Positions 19,001 to 25,722 of a stretch of DNA of 64,000 nucleotides are shown piece after piece. Made by a program: the position numbers and the translations under genes. Position 1 is the first letter of the stretch; each line of letters starts with the position of its first letter. Source of the stretch: Amycolatopsis cihanbeyliensis (GTDB lineage: Bacteria > Actinomycetota > Actinomycetes > Mycobacteriales > Pseudonocardiaceae); contig NZ_VFML01000001.1 in the NCBI RefSeq assembly GCF_006715045.1, positions 1 to 64,000 on the forward strand. The letters are read 5' to 3'. The notes under the pieces were generated by a model. That model was not told the DNA's origin and did no database searches. It saw only the letters and a program-made list of their open reading frames with translations.

Positions 19001-21749
19001 GGGCGAGGTGCGGGCCGCCGAGCTCACCGAGCTGGTCGAACTGCCCGAGCTTCCCGAACTGGTCCTGATGCCGGTGTCCGGAACGGGGCCGGATGTGGTC
19101 ACCGCCGCGCACGAGACCGCCGAACGGGTACTCGCCACGGTGCGGCAATGGCTGGGCCATGATCGGTGCGCCGGGTCGCGGCTGGTGCTGGTCACCCGGG
19201 GGGCGCTCACCGGGGCGGACCTCGCCGCGGCCACCGTGTGGGGGCTGCTGCGCACCGCGAGCGCCGAACACCCCGGACGGTTCGGGCTGCTCGACCTGGA
19301 AACCGAGGCGGACCTCCCGCTCGCCGTCCCGCACCTGCTCGCCGGGGAGGAACCGCAGCTCGCGGTCCGGGAAGGGGAAGTGTGCGCGGCGCGGCTGGTG
19401 CCCGACCGGCCCGCGCTGGCGGCCCCGCCGGGAGACCGGGGCTGGCGGCTGGACGTGCGCACCCCCGGCAGCGTGGACGGACTCGGCCTGGTGGCCTGCC
19501 CGGCGGCGGAGCTGGAGCTGTCCGGCAGGCAGGTGCGGGTGGCGGTGTCGGCCGCCGGGCTGAACTTCCGCGACCTGCTGTCCACGCTGGGCTTCCGGGA
19601 GGTGCTCGCCGCGCTGGCCCGGTACGAGTCGGACGCCGGGCTGATGGGCGTCGAGGCCGCCGGGACCGTCGTCGAGACCGGCCCCGAGGTCACCGGCCTG
19701 CGGCCCGGGGACCGGGTGATGGGAGTGGTCGCAGGCGGCTTCGGCCCGATGACCGTGGTGGACGAGCGTCAGCTGATCGTCGTGCCCGCGGGCTGGTCCG
19801 AGGTGACCGCCGCGGGCATCCCCGCCGCCTTCCTCACCGCGCTGTACGGGCTGGTCGACGTATCGGGCCTGCGCCGGGGGGAGCGGGTGCTCATCCACGC
19901 CGGGGCGGGCGGGGTCGGCATGGCCGCGATCCAACTGGCGCACTGGCTGGGTGCCGAGGTCTTCGCCACGGCCGGCGAGGCCAAGTGGGACGTACTGCGG
20001 GACCTCGGCGTCGCCGAGGACCACATCGCCTCCTCGCGGACGCTCGACTTCGAGCACGCCTTCCGCGAGGTCGCCGGTGGTGCGGGGATGGACGTGGTGC
20101 TGAACTCGCTGGCCGGCGAGTTCGTGGACGCCTCGCTGCGACTGCTCACCCCCGGCGGGCGGTTCACCGAGATGGGCAAGAACGACATCCGCCCGGCCGA
20201 TCGGTACCCGGAGATCGGCTATCGGGCCTTCGACCTGGACGAGGCGGGGACCGAACGGCTCGGCGGGATGCTCACCGAACTCGCGGACCTGTTCGAAGAT
20301 GAAGTGTTGCGTCCGCTGCCCACCCGGTCCTGGGACATCCGGCGCGCGCGGGACGCCTTCCGGTTCATGGGCCAGGCCAAGCACATCGGCAAGATCGTGC
20401 TCACCGTGCCGCCCGCCTGGGACCGGGCGAAGGCCGTGCTGATCACCGGTGGCACCGGCGGCCTCGGCGGGGAACTCGCCAGGCATCTCGCCGCGCGGGG
20501 ATTCCGCAAGCTCGTACTGGTCAGCCGCCGCGGCCCCGCCGCCGAGGGCGCGCCGGAGCTGGAGGCCGAGCTGACCGCGGCCGGATGTCAGGCCCGGATC
20601 CTCGCCCGCGACCTCGCCGACCCGACGCAGGCGCGCGAGCTCGTCGCCGACCTCGCCGAGCGGGACGGGCTGACCGCGGTGGTGCACGCGGCCGGTGTGC
20701 TCGACGACGGGGTCGTGGAGACCCTGACCGCCGGGCAACTGCACACGGTCCTGCGGCCCAAGGTGGATGCGGCCTGGCACCTGCACGAGGCGACCCGGCC
20801 GCTCGGCCTCGCCGGGTTCGTGCTGTTCTCCTCCGCGACCGGCGTGCTCGGCACCACCGGGCAGGCCAACTACGCCGCCGCGAACACCTTCCTCGACGCG
20901 CTGTGCGCGCGGCGACGGGCCGACGGCCTGCCCGGGGTGTCACTGGCGTGGGGCGCATGGCAACCGGCGACCGGGATGACCGGCGACATGTCCGATGTGG
21001 ACCGGGCGAGGCTGCGCCGTTCCGGCCTGCCGCCACTGTCCGTCGAGGACGGGCTGGCGCTGTTCGACGCCGCGGCGACCACCGACACCGCGCTGGCCGT
21101 TCCGCTGCGGGTGGACCGCGCGGCTCTCGGCGCGCGCACCGACCTGCCCGCGGTCCTGCGTGGCCTCGGCCCCGCAGGCGGGCGCCGCACCGCCGCCCGT
21201 TCGGAGGGGCTGACCCGTGCACTGGTCGAGCGGCTGCGCGGCCTGCCGCAGGCCGAGCGCGCGGCGGAGCTGAGCGAGGTCGTGCGCGGCCAGGTCGCCG
21301 CGGTACTCGGGTTCGCGGGCGCCGAGGCGATCGAGGCGACCCGGACCTTCGCCGAACTCGGCTTCGACTCGCTGACAGCGGTCGAGCTGCGGAACAAGCT
21401 GGGCGCGGCGGTCGGGCACAAGTTGCCCGCCACGCTGGTGTTCGACTACCCGACCACGACGGCACTGGTCGACTACCTGCTCACCACCGTGGTGGGCGAG
21501 CAGCGGCCGGATACCGGGTCGGCGCGGGAGGCGCTCGACCGGCTGGAGACCGTGCTGGCCGGGCCGGGGGAGTCCAGCGGGGAAGGTGAGGACGTGCTGG
21601 CGCGGCTGGAGCGGATCGTGTCCCGGCTGCGGCGGACCGCCGAACAGGACACCGACCGGGCCGGCCCCTCGGAGGAGGACATCAACTCCGCGCCGGTGGA
21701 CCGGTTGTTCGACCTCATCGACGAGAACTTCGCCTCCGCGCAGGACTGA
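10089..21749 (+). CDS. Type I modular PKS, two modules: KS-AT-DH-KR-ACP and KS-AT-DH-ER-KR-ACP
   Basis: The protein has 3886 residues. The start is the GTG overlapping the previous stop (GTGA); the frame stays open upstream inside the preceding PKS gene, but only this start gives the N-terminal docking coil (NEHKLREYLKKVTAELDATR). The C-terminus ends in the docking tail VDRLFDLIDENFASAQD. The two modules are described in separate entries. Codon 8 (10110-10112) is TTA, a very rare leucine codon in such genomes. The KS of the second module contains long stretches identical in DNA to a KS in the PKS gene at 35466. In map order these are extension modules 2 and 3, expected to add a double bond and a fully reduced methyl-bearing unit. 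It is translationally coupled to the first PKS gene. Confidence 0.95.
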   Translation: MTANEHKLREYLKKVTAELDATRDRLRRLTEAEREPVAVVSMSCRLPGGVRSPADFWRLLAEGADAIGPLPGDRGWDLAGLYDPDPDIPGTVYATAGGFLDDAAEFDAGFFGISPREAVAMDPQQRLLLEGAWEALERARIDPGSLRGDDTGVYLGTNGQDYAALGAGESSEGHTLTGGAASVLAGRVAYVLGLRGPAMTVDTACSSSLVALHSAVRALRGGECSLALAGGATVMATPRLLIEFSRQRGLSADGRCRAFAEAADGTGFAEGSGILVLERLSDALRNEHPVLALIRGSAVNADGASNGLTAPSGEAQQDVIRAALADAGLSPAEVHAVEAHGTGTTLGDPIEARALLAAYGHGREPDRPLWLGGVKSNIGHTQAAAGVAGVIKMVQALRHGEWPRTLHAAEPTSRVDWSAGGVRLLTEPVPLPEGEAPHRAGVSSFGISGTNAHVILEQAATAAEPPAPEAELPAVPLLLSAHTAEALREQARRLADRLTEGPRPADLAWSLATTRSRFRQRAVVLGDREELAAGLTALAEGRPAEGVRLGTQVPGRTAFVFPGQGAQRAGMGRALYGTFTEFAAAFDAACEHLDPLLERPLREIAFAAAGAPGARLLDRTDVTQPALFAFEVALFRLLESWGVGPEYLLGHSIGELAAAHVAGVWSLADACLLVAARGRLMRDLGGSGAMLAVRAGEDEVPRLLAGREDRLCLAAVNGPAAVVLSGQEDAVDELAAACAERGDQARKLPVTQAYHSRGMEPVLADFRAVTEQVTFHRPRLGLVSTVTGELVTDEMCEPEYWVRQVRATVRFAAGVHALNGAGVTRFAELGPDSSGAAMVADCLAGPPKASGVVAAHRGDRPEVESVLGVVAELHLHGAAVDWDRVLAGTGAAAVDLPTYPFQRERYWLEPPPLAAGTGVLELEQVGHPWLAVRPELAEGAGQVLAGRLSLAEQPWLADHALHGTVVLPGTGLIELVTCAARACGAGNVRSLAMVAPLVLPEDGAVRVQVALGADTGGRRSAAVHARAEDGGEWTLHATGEVGTGTATDPDGDPGDDPAFAELRDWPVPGAEDVPMADFYQRFAEQGVDYGPALRTTTRLWRRGDRAYGLVRLPEGMSGAGFGLHPALLDGALNVMRACPAGGQDAESAQVPVECSGMEVYATGHTELRVLVEVRSHPEGRTLAVWLASATGEPVARISALELRPAGAAQLGAAAGTGRGELYRVLPRPVPVQQAVPGERPDTVVLGGSGRIAEVVGCPAVATVDDLPGPDQAPGRIVVDATAAAADPGSVAAAALGTLQRLLRQPAGTELVWVTAAGAGDLTGAAVRGLLRAAGAEHPERVPRLVELDGGAEHLVAALDLTGEPELLLRGSQPYAPRLARADRSTAGDTVALDPAGTVLITGGTGELGHAVAHHLVATHGIRRLVLTSRRGEDAPGARDLVAGLMAAGAEDVRVAACDVSDRDQVSGLLSAVDPEHPLTAVLHLAGVLDDGLLVDHDPERLHRVFAPKVAGALHLDELTRARPPAAFVLFSSAASTMGTAGQGPYAAANAVLDAIATRRRDAGLPATSLAWGLWQQSGGGMTADLGQAGLARLRRRGIRPLPVEHGLRLLDRALRHPEPHLVPIALDLRAVRREAEHGAPVPAVLHELLGGPPRTAAAGVPAPATTRDRLRSLPPRQRIGELAAMVLREAAMVLGIGAPSDLDPRQPLAERGLDSLMAVELRRRLADATGVPLPATVIFDHPAPENITNLLLSTMELDESYVDGSEVVAAARPAEEPVAIVGMGCRYPGGIGSPEELWDLVAGAVDAVGEFPADRGWDLDTLFHPDPDHPGTSYTRSGGFLHDASGFDAGFFGMSPREAVATDAQQRLLLEVSWEALERAGIDPLGLRGSATGVFAGVMYSDYGTLLGGEFEGHQSTGSAPSVASGRVAYALGLEGPAVTVDTACSSSLVSLHLAVQALRLGECSLALAGGVTVMSTPAAFVEFSRQGGLAPDGRCKAFGDAADGVAWSEGVGVLVLERLSDAVRNGRRVLAVVRGSAVNQDGASNGLTAPNGPAQQRVIRQALGSAGLSGVDVDVVEGHGTGTSLGDPIEVQALLATYGQGREVPLLLGSVKSNLGHTQAAAGVAGVIKMVLAMRYGVVPRSLHAEVPSSHVDWSVGAVELLAERAAWPEAGRARRAGVSSFGISGTNAHVILEQPEQNSRPADPDTPEVVPWVLSARTEPALRALASRLAEFLDTHPARRADIGYSLATGRAGLPCRAVLLGAEDAELHAGLRALAGDTPASGLVRATATRTGGLVFVFPGQGAQWLGMARELLDTSPVFAEAMAGCARALAPHLDISPIDALADAEALARVEVVQPTLWAVLVSLAAVWRDLGIHPDAVVGHSQGEVAAAVVAGGLSLEDGALVVARRSHAIAYALAGSGGMASVPLPVEDVEDLLRRFGGRLAVAAVNGPSTAVVSGAVDALEELVGRCAADGIRARILKVDYASHSAQVEVLEETLGELLAPIRPRTGEVPFYSTVTGEPMDTALLDAGYWYRNLRQPVRFHTATRALAATGHDTFIEVSPHPVLTSEIEDTLEGSVEHPVVTGTLRRDDGGTRRLLTSLGHLWGHGVEVDWTRLLPGAGLVDLPTYPFEHERYWPPARAGAPDAAGLGLAAADHAVLAGTVELAEDEGVVLTGRLSLDAHPWLADHRVQDRLLFPGAGFVELAVRAGDETGCGRLAELTLTAPLALPEHGGVRIQVRVAEPGEGGSRAVTIHSRPDDPADAGWTRHATGTLAPGTPEVDTGFAGVWPPPGATEIDLSGCYEYAADQGYGYGPAFRGLTRAWRRDAEVLAEVVLPADATGAEGFGLHPALLDAALHPVLVSGFDLPPGAVPFSWHEVCLHAADARLLRVRLTAVDEGTIAVVAADAEGGPVLSTGGLSLRTVTADPLPGTGAAADSLYTVDWTPVDPPRAAPDGPFGVLGTGLGDRGEVRAAELTELVELPELPELVLMPVSGTGPDVVTAAHETAERVLATVRQWLGHDRCAGSRLVLVTRGALTGADLAAATVWGLLRTASAEHPGRFGLLDLETEADLPLAVPHLLAGEEPQLAVREGEVCAARLVPDRPALAAPPGDRGWRLDVRTPGSVDGLGLVACPAAELELSGRQVRVAVSAAGLNFRDLLSTLGFREVLAALARYESDAGLMGVEAAGTVVETGPEVTGLRPGDRVMGVVAGGFGPMTVVDERQLIVVPAGWSEVTAAGIPAAFLTALYGLVDVSGLRRGERVLIHAGAGGVGMAAIQLAHWLGAEVFATAGEAKWDVLRDLGVAEDHIASSRTLDFEHAFREVAGGAGMDVVLNSLAGEFVDASLRLLTPGGRFTEMGKNDIRPADRYPEIGYRAFDLDEAGTERLGGMLTELADLFEDEVLRPLPTRSWDIRRARDAFRFMGQAKHIGKIVLTVPPAWDRAKAVLITGGTGGLGGELARHLAARGFRKLVLVSRRGPAAEGAPELEAELTAAGCQARILARDLADPTQARELVADLAERDGLTAVVHAAGVLDDGVVETLTAGQLHTVLRPKVDAAWHLHEATRPLGLAGFVLFSSATGVLGTTGQANYAAANTFLDALCARRRADGLPGVSLAWGAWQPATGMTGDMSDVDRARLRRSGLPPLSVEDGLALFDAAATTDTALAVPLRVDRAALGARTDLPAVLRGLGPAGGRRTAARSEGLTRALVERLRGLPQAERAAELSEVVRGQVAAVLGFAGAEAIEATRTFAELGFDSLTAVELRNKLGAAVGHKLPATLVFDYPTTTALVDYLLTTVVGEQRPDTGSAREALDRLETVLAGPGESSGEGEDVLARLERIVSRLRRTAEQDTDRAGPSEEDINSAPVDRLFDLIDENFASAQD
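10191..15345 (+). other. PKS module (M2): KS-AT-DH-KR-ACP
   Basis: Residues are numbered in the gene at 10089. KS Cys205; AT Ser652 in GHSIGELAAAHVAG (malonyl-like) but with QAYH (752-755) in place of HAFH; DH with HxxxGxxxxP (His959) and Asp1129 in LHPALLDGALN, where the last position is normally His or Gln; YGPAL instead of YGPAF; KR with LDD and Tyr1545 (B-type); ACP Ser1715. The expected outcome is an alpha,beta-alkene. Extender choice is less sure because of QAYH. Confidence 0.85.
15415..21480 (+). other. PKS module (M3): KS-AT-DH-ER-KR-ACP, fully reducing
   Basis: Residues are numbered in the gene at 10089. KS Cys1945; AT Ser2386 in GHSQGE with YASH (2487-2490), so methylmalonyl; DH His2692 and Asp2857, with Gly of HxxxGxxxxP replaced by Asp2696; ER around 3120-3440 with NADPH motif HAGAGGVG near 3270; KR from about 3450 with LDD and Tyr3595 (B-type); ACP Ser3761. 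The expected outcome is a saturated, methyl-branched unit. It is the only ER seen in the window. Confidence 0.88.
15528..16636 (+). repeat. KS-coding block identical to 40737-41845
   Basis: Two stretches, 15528-16013 (486 bases) and 16109-16636 (528 bases), read identical to 40737-41222 and 41318-41845 in the other PKS gene. The short part between them differs. The block uses many TTG, GGG, GTG and other G- or T-ended codons, unlike the C-rich codons on either side. It points to recent gene conversion or duplication between modules. Confidence 0.85.
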
Positions 21750-21826
21750 GAACCCGACCCCGACGCGAGCTGTGAGGTGCTGGTGATGGAGGCTCCCCCG
21801 CGGGCCCGTGCCGCGGAGCGGTGCGC

Positions 21827-23557
21827 GTGCTGATCGAACTGCTGCGCACCCGGCTGCGGCCCTACCGCCGACCGATGGCGCTCGCGGCGCTGCTGCAGGC
21901 CGTCGAGGTCGTGGGTGTGCTGCTGCTGCCGACGCTGAACGCGGCCGTGATCAACCACGGGGTGGTCACCGGTGATCGGGGCGATGTGCTGCGCTTCGGC
22001 GCCCTGATGGTGCTGGTGGCACTGGTCGTGGTCGCCGCGGGGATCGGCTCGGTGTACTTCGCCGCGCGCACCGCACTGGCCTTCGGCCGGGACCTGCGTT
22101 CCGCCGTGTTCCGGCGGGTGCTCGACCTCTCGGCACGCCAGGTCGGCCGGATCGGCAGCTCCTCGCTGGAAGTGCGCACCGTCAACGATGTCGCGCACCT
22201 GGAGGCGCTGGTGCTGGCCGTGTTCACCGCACTCGCCGCGGCCCCGCTGACCTGCCTCGGCAGCCTGGTGCTCGCACTGAACCAGAGCGTGTCGCTTTCC
22301 GCGGTGCCCGCGGCACTGCTGCCGGTCATCGCGGTGGTCGTGGTGCTCGTGGTGGTGCGGATGACCGCGGGCTACCGGCGGCTGCAGCCCCGGCTCGACC
22401 GGCTCAACCGGACGCTCGGCGAGCAGATCACCGGGATCCGGGTGGTGCGCGCCTTCGTCCGCGGTGAGTACGAGCGGGCCCGGTTCCGGCGGACGAATGA
22501 GGAGGTGCTGCGGCACTCGCTGACCGTGGGCCGGTTGCTGGCGACCATGTTTCCCACCGTGACCTTGACCGCGAACCTGGCCACGGTGGCGGTGGTGTGG
22601 CTCGGCGCCGTGCGGGTGGACGGTGGTGCCGTCCGGATAGGCACGGTCACCGCCTTCGTCGAGTACCTCGTGCTGATCGTGTGGTCGGTGGCGATGACCA
22701 CCTTCGTGTTCGTGACCGTGCCGAGGGCGAGCGTGTCCGCCCGGCGGATCCGCGAGGTCCTGGACACCGAGCCCGAACTGGCGGCACCGCGAGACCCGGT
22801 CCACCCCGGTACGGCACCCGGAAGCCTGGAGCTGCGTGGGGTGGGGTTTCGCTACCAGGGCGCCGAGGAACCGGCGCTGCGGGACGTCGACCTCGCCGCC
22901 CGCCCCGGCGAGACGGTGGCGATCACCGGCAGCACCGGCAGCGGCAAGACCACGCTGCTGAACCTCGTGCTCCGGCTGTCCGAGGTCAGCACCGGCGCAG
23001 TGCTGGTGAACGGGGTCGACGTCCGCAGGCTGGACGGCGGTGCGCTGACCGCCACGGTCGGCCTGGTGCCGCAGCGCGCCCACCTGCTCACCGGCACGGT
23101 GGCGGGCAACCTCCGCTTCGGTGACCCGGACGCCACCACCGCCCAGCTGTGGCGTGCCCTCGAGGTGGCGCAGGCCCGCGAGTTCGTCGAGCGGATGCCC
23201 GGCGGGCTGGACGCGCCGATCTCACACGGCGGAGGCAACCTGTCCGGCGGCCAACGCCAGCGCCTCACCATCGCCCGCACCCTGCTCCGCAGGCCGCGGA
23301 TCTACCTGTTCGACGACTGCTTCTCCGCGCTCGACCAGGCGACCGAGGCCGCGCTGCTGGCGGAGCTGGCGGTCGAGACCGCGGGCGCCACGGTGCTCAT
23401 GGTCGCGCAGCGGACCAGCACGATCCGGCGCGCTGACCGGGTCGTCGTACTGGACGAGGGCCGCGTCGCGGGCACCGGCCGGCACGAGGACCTGCTGGGC
23501 AACCCGGTCTACCGGGAGATCGCCCACGCGCAGCCGGCCCGCATGGAGGCAGGATGA
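21827..23557 (+). CDS. ABC exporter half-transporter with degenerate ATP site residues (subunit 1)
   Basis: The protein has about 576 residues: an N-terminal six-helix type IV exporter membrane domain and a C-terminal ATPase domain. Walker A is GSTGSGKTT (Lys374) and the signature LSGGQ (472-476) is intact. The Walker B catalytic Glu is Asp (YLFDDC, Asp496-Asp497) and the switch His is Gln528 (VAQRTST). Such changes mark the non-catalytic half-site in heterodimeric exporters; its partner is the next gene, overlapping by ATGA. I chose the GTG at 21827 because GGAG lies 8 bases before it; a GTG at 21821 is in frame but too near the GGAG. It probably exports the cluster product and gives self-resistance. 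Substrate is inferred from context only. Confidence 0.9.
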   Translation: MLIELLRTRLRPYRRPMALAALLQAVEVVGVLLLPTLNAAVINHGVVTGDRGDVLRFGALMVLVALVVVAAGIGSVYFAARTALAFGRDLRSAVFRRVLDLSARQVGRIGSSSLEVRTVNDVAHLEALVLAVFTALAAAPLTCLGSLVLALNQSVSLSAVPAALLPVIAVVVVLVVVRMTAGYRRLQPRLDRLNRTLGEQITGIRVVRAFVRGEYERARFRRTNEEVLRHSLTVGRLLATMFPTVTLTANLATVAVVWLGAVRVDGGAVRIGTVTAFVEYLVLIVWSVAMTTFVFVTVPRASVSARRIREVLDTEPELAAPRDPVHPGTAPGSLELRGVGFRYQGAEEPALRDVDLAARPGETVAITGSTGSGKTTLLNLVLRLSEVSTGAVLVNGVDVRRLDGGALTATVGLVPQRAHLLTGTVAGNLRFGDPDATTAQLWRALEVAQAREFVERMPGGLDAPISHGGGNLSGGQRQRLTIARTLLRRPRIYLFDDCFSALDQATEAALLAELAVETAGATVLMVAQRTSTIRRADRVVVLDEGRVAGTGRHEDLLGNPVYREIAHAQPARMEAG

Positions 23558-25464
23558 CCGACAGCGGGAACGCCGCGGTGCCCGCGGAGGAGGAGCTGGC
23601 GCGGTCCCGGCCCGCCGTGACCCGGCGCCTGCTGGCCGAGTTGCGGCCGCACCGGTGGCGGCTCGTCGCCGTACTCGGTACCGCGCTCGGCGGGGTCGCC
23701 GCGGGCACCCTCGCCGCCCCTCGGGTGCTCGGGCACGCCACCGACCTGATCTTCGCCGGCGCGGTCGGCGGCGGTCTCCCCGCGGGTGCCTCGGCGGCCG
23801 AGGAGCTCGACCGGTTGCGCGCCGAGGGCAGGGAGAACCTGGCGGAGGTGTACGGCACCGTCGACATCGTGCCGGGGCAGGGGGTCGACTTCGCCCGGCT
23901 CGGGCTGGTGCTGCTCGGGCTGCTTGCCCTGTACCTGCTCGCGTTCGCCTGCACCCTGGTGGCGGAGCGGCTGACCGCGGTGGCGGTGGCCAGGGTGGTT
24001 TTCGACCTGCGCGAGCAGGTGGCCGCCAAGCTGACCAGGCTGCCGCTTGGCTATTTCGACCGGCACTCGCGGGGCGAGCTGCAGAGCAGGCTGACCAACG
24101 ATGTGGACAACGTGCAGAAGGCCCTGCAACAGGGGATGGCACAGCTGGTCACCAAGACCTGCGCGGTGCTCGGCGTGCTGGTGATGATGTTCGTCGTGTC
24201 CCCGCTGCTGGCGGTGATCGTGCTGGCCACCCTGCCGGTGGCGGGCCTGATCGCGGCGCCGATCACCAAGCGGGCGCGCAGCCGCTTCACCGAACGGTGG
24301 AGCGCCACCGGCGAGCTCAACTCGCAGGTGGAGCAGGTGTACGCGGCGCACTCGCTGGTGGCCGCGTTCGGCAGGCGGGAGCTCGTGGAGCGCACCTTCG
24401 ACGAGCACAACGAGCGTGTCTACCGGGCGGCCCGCCGCGGGCAGGTCGCCTCGGAGGCCGTCGAACCGGCGATGAGCATGGTCGCCAACCTCAACTACAT
24501 CCTGATCGCCGTCGTCGGCGCGCTGCGGGTGATCGGCGGCTCGATCTCGATCGGCGAGGTGCAGGCATTCCTGCACTACAGCGGGCATTTCGGGCACAAC
24601 GCCGGCATGCTGGCCGGGATCATCGGCCAGCTACAGTCCGGCCTCGCCTCCGCCGAGCGGATCTTCGACCTGCTGGACGCGCAGGAGGAGCCCGCCGACC
24701 CGGACGGGGCGGCCACCACCGGCCCGGTGCGCGGCCGGGTGTGCTTCGACCGGGTCAGCTTCCGCTACAGCCCGGACACCCCGGTGATCCAGGACCTCTC
24801 GCTCACCGTCCAACCGGGACAGACGGTCGCCATCGTCGGTGCCACGGGGGCGGGCAAGACCACGCTGGCCAACCTGCTGCTACGGTTCTACGAGCTGGAC
24901 AGCGGCCGGATCCTGGTGGACGGCACGGATATCGCGTCGTTGCCCCGCGACGCGGTGCGCGGGCTGACCGGTGTGGTGCTGCAGGACGGCTGGCTGTTCG
25001 AGGGCACCGTCGCGGAGAACATCGCCTACGGCAGGCCGCGGGCGAGCAGGCAGCAGGTCGTGGCCGCCGCCCGCGCCACCAGGGTGGACCACTTCGTGCG
25101 TACCCTGCCCGAGGGCTACGACACCGTGCTGGACGAGTCCACCGGGATCAGCGCGGGGGAGAAGCAGCTGATCATGGCCGCCCGCGCGCTGCTGTCCGAT
25201 CCGGCGATCCTCATCCTGGACGAGGCCACCAGCTCGGTCGACGCCCGCACCGAAGTACTCGTCCAGCGGGCGATGACCTCCCTGCTGGCCGGGCGGACGA
25301 GTTTCGTCATCGCCCACCGGCTGTCCACGATCCGGGAGGCCGACCTGATCCTGCTGCTGGACTCCGGCCGGGTCGTCGAGCGCGGCAGGCACCAGGAACT
25401 GCTGGACGCGGACGGCGGCTACGCCAGGCTCTACGCCGCCCAACACAGCGCGTCCCTGCCCTGA
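23554..25464 (+). CDS. ABC exporter half-transporter with catalytic ATP site (subunit 2)
   Basis: The protein has 636 residues: membrane domain, then ATPase domain with Walker A GATGAGKTT (Lys435), Walker B ILILDEATSSVD with catalytic Glu557, and switch His588 (IAHRLST). The signature is ISAGE (532-536) instead of LSGGQ. Paired with subunit 1, one composite ATP site has all active residues (Walker B Glu and His here, LSGGQ from subunit 1) and the other has none. A long hydrophilic insertion after the first helix (about residues 65-110) likely forms an extracellular loop. The ATG overlaps the stop of subunit 1. It is the last gene of the plus-strand run before a terminator region. Confidence 0.92.
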   Translation: MTDSGNAAVPAEEELARSRPAVTRRLLAELRPHRWRLVAVLGTALGGVAAGTLAAPRVLGHATDLIFAGAVGGGLPAGASAAEELDRLRAEGRENLAEVYGTVDIVPGQGVDFARLGLVLLGLLALYLLAFACTLVAERLTAVAVARVVFDLREQVAAKLTRLPLGYFDRHSRGELQSRLTNDVDNVQKALQQGMAQLVTKTCAVLGVLVMMFVVSPLLAVIVLATLPVAGLIAAPITKRARSRFTERWSATGELNSQVEQVYAAHSLVAAFGRRELVERTFDEHNERVYRAARRGQVASEAVEPAMSMVANLNYILIAVVGALRVIGGSISIGEVQAFLHYSGHFGHNAGMLAGIIGQLQSGLASAERIFDLLDAQEEPADPDGAATTGPVRGRVCFDRVSFRYSPDTPVIQDLSLTVQPGQTVAIVGATGAGKTTLANLLLRFYELDSGRILVDGTDIASLPRDAVRGLTGVVLQDGWLFEGTVAENIAYGRPRASRQQVVAAARATRVDHFVRTLPEGYDTVLDESTGISAGEKQLIMAARALLSDPAILILDEATSSVDARTEVLVQRAMTSLLAGRTSFVIAHRLSTIREADLILLLDSGRVVERGRHQELLDADGGYARLYAAQHSASLP

Positions 25465-25505
25465 CGGGCGGTACGTCGCGGTGTCGCCAACGAGCCGGTG
25501 GCCGC

Positions 25506-25610
25506 GTGAACGGCAAACTCGCCTACGCGAACAGCAAACTCGTGCGCGTGAACGGCAAACTCGCCTACGCGAACAGCAAACTCGTGCGCGTGAGCGGCAA
25601 ACACGCCGCG
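25506..25610 (+). repeat. Five tandem 21-bp repeats
   Basis: Five 21-base units lie at 25506, 25527, 25548, 25569 and 25590. Units 1 and 3 are identical, as are 2 and 4, so the array can also be read as a 42-base unit repeated twice plus a variant half. All share a GCAAAC core. The array lies between the stop of the ABC exporter and the stop of a convergent glycosyltransferase. There are no spacers, so it is not CRISPR. It is in a non-coding stretch of 258 bases and no gene is evident there. Confidence 0.85.
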
Positions 25611-25626
25611 TCGGGTGTGTTTGCCG
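25595..25626. terminator. Likely bidirectional terminator hairpin
   Basis: CGGCAAACAC (25595-25604) pairs perfectly with GTGTTTGCCG (25617-25626) around a 12-base loop. It overlaps the last tandem repeat unit and lies between two convergent genes, 130 bases after one stop and about 97 after the other. There is no clear U-run, as is common in actinomycetes. A second, partial GTGTTTG copy follows at 25638. Confidence 0.6.
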
Positions 25627-25722
25627 TCTGCGTCCCCGTGTTTGCGCGCCACGCGCATGCGTTGGCTCCCCACATCCGCGCGTTGGCCGTTGGCGTCCGT
25701 ACCCGGGTATCGGTGGGCGTGT

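Noticed and set aside
21750..21826. A small ORF starting at ATG 21786
   Set aside because: It is only about 15 codons long before a stop and has no supporting features; it overlaps the ribosome site of the ABC gene.
25506..25610. CRISPR array
   Set aside because: Repeats are directly adjacent, with no unique spacers and no cas genes.
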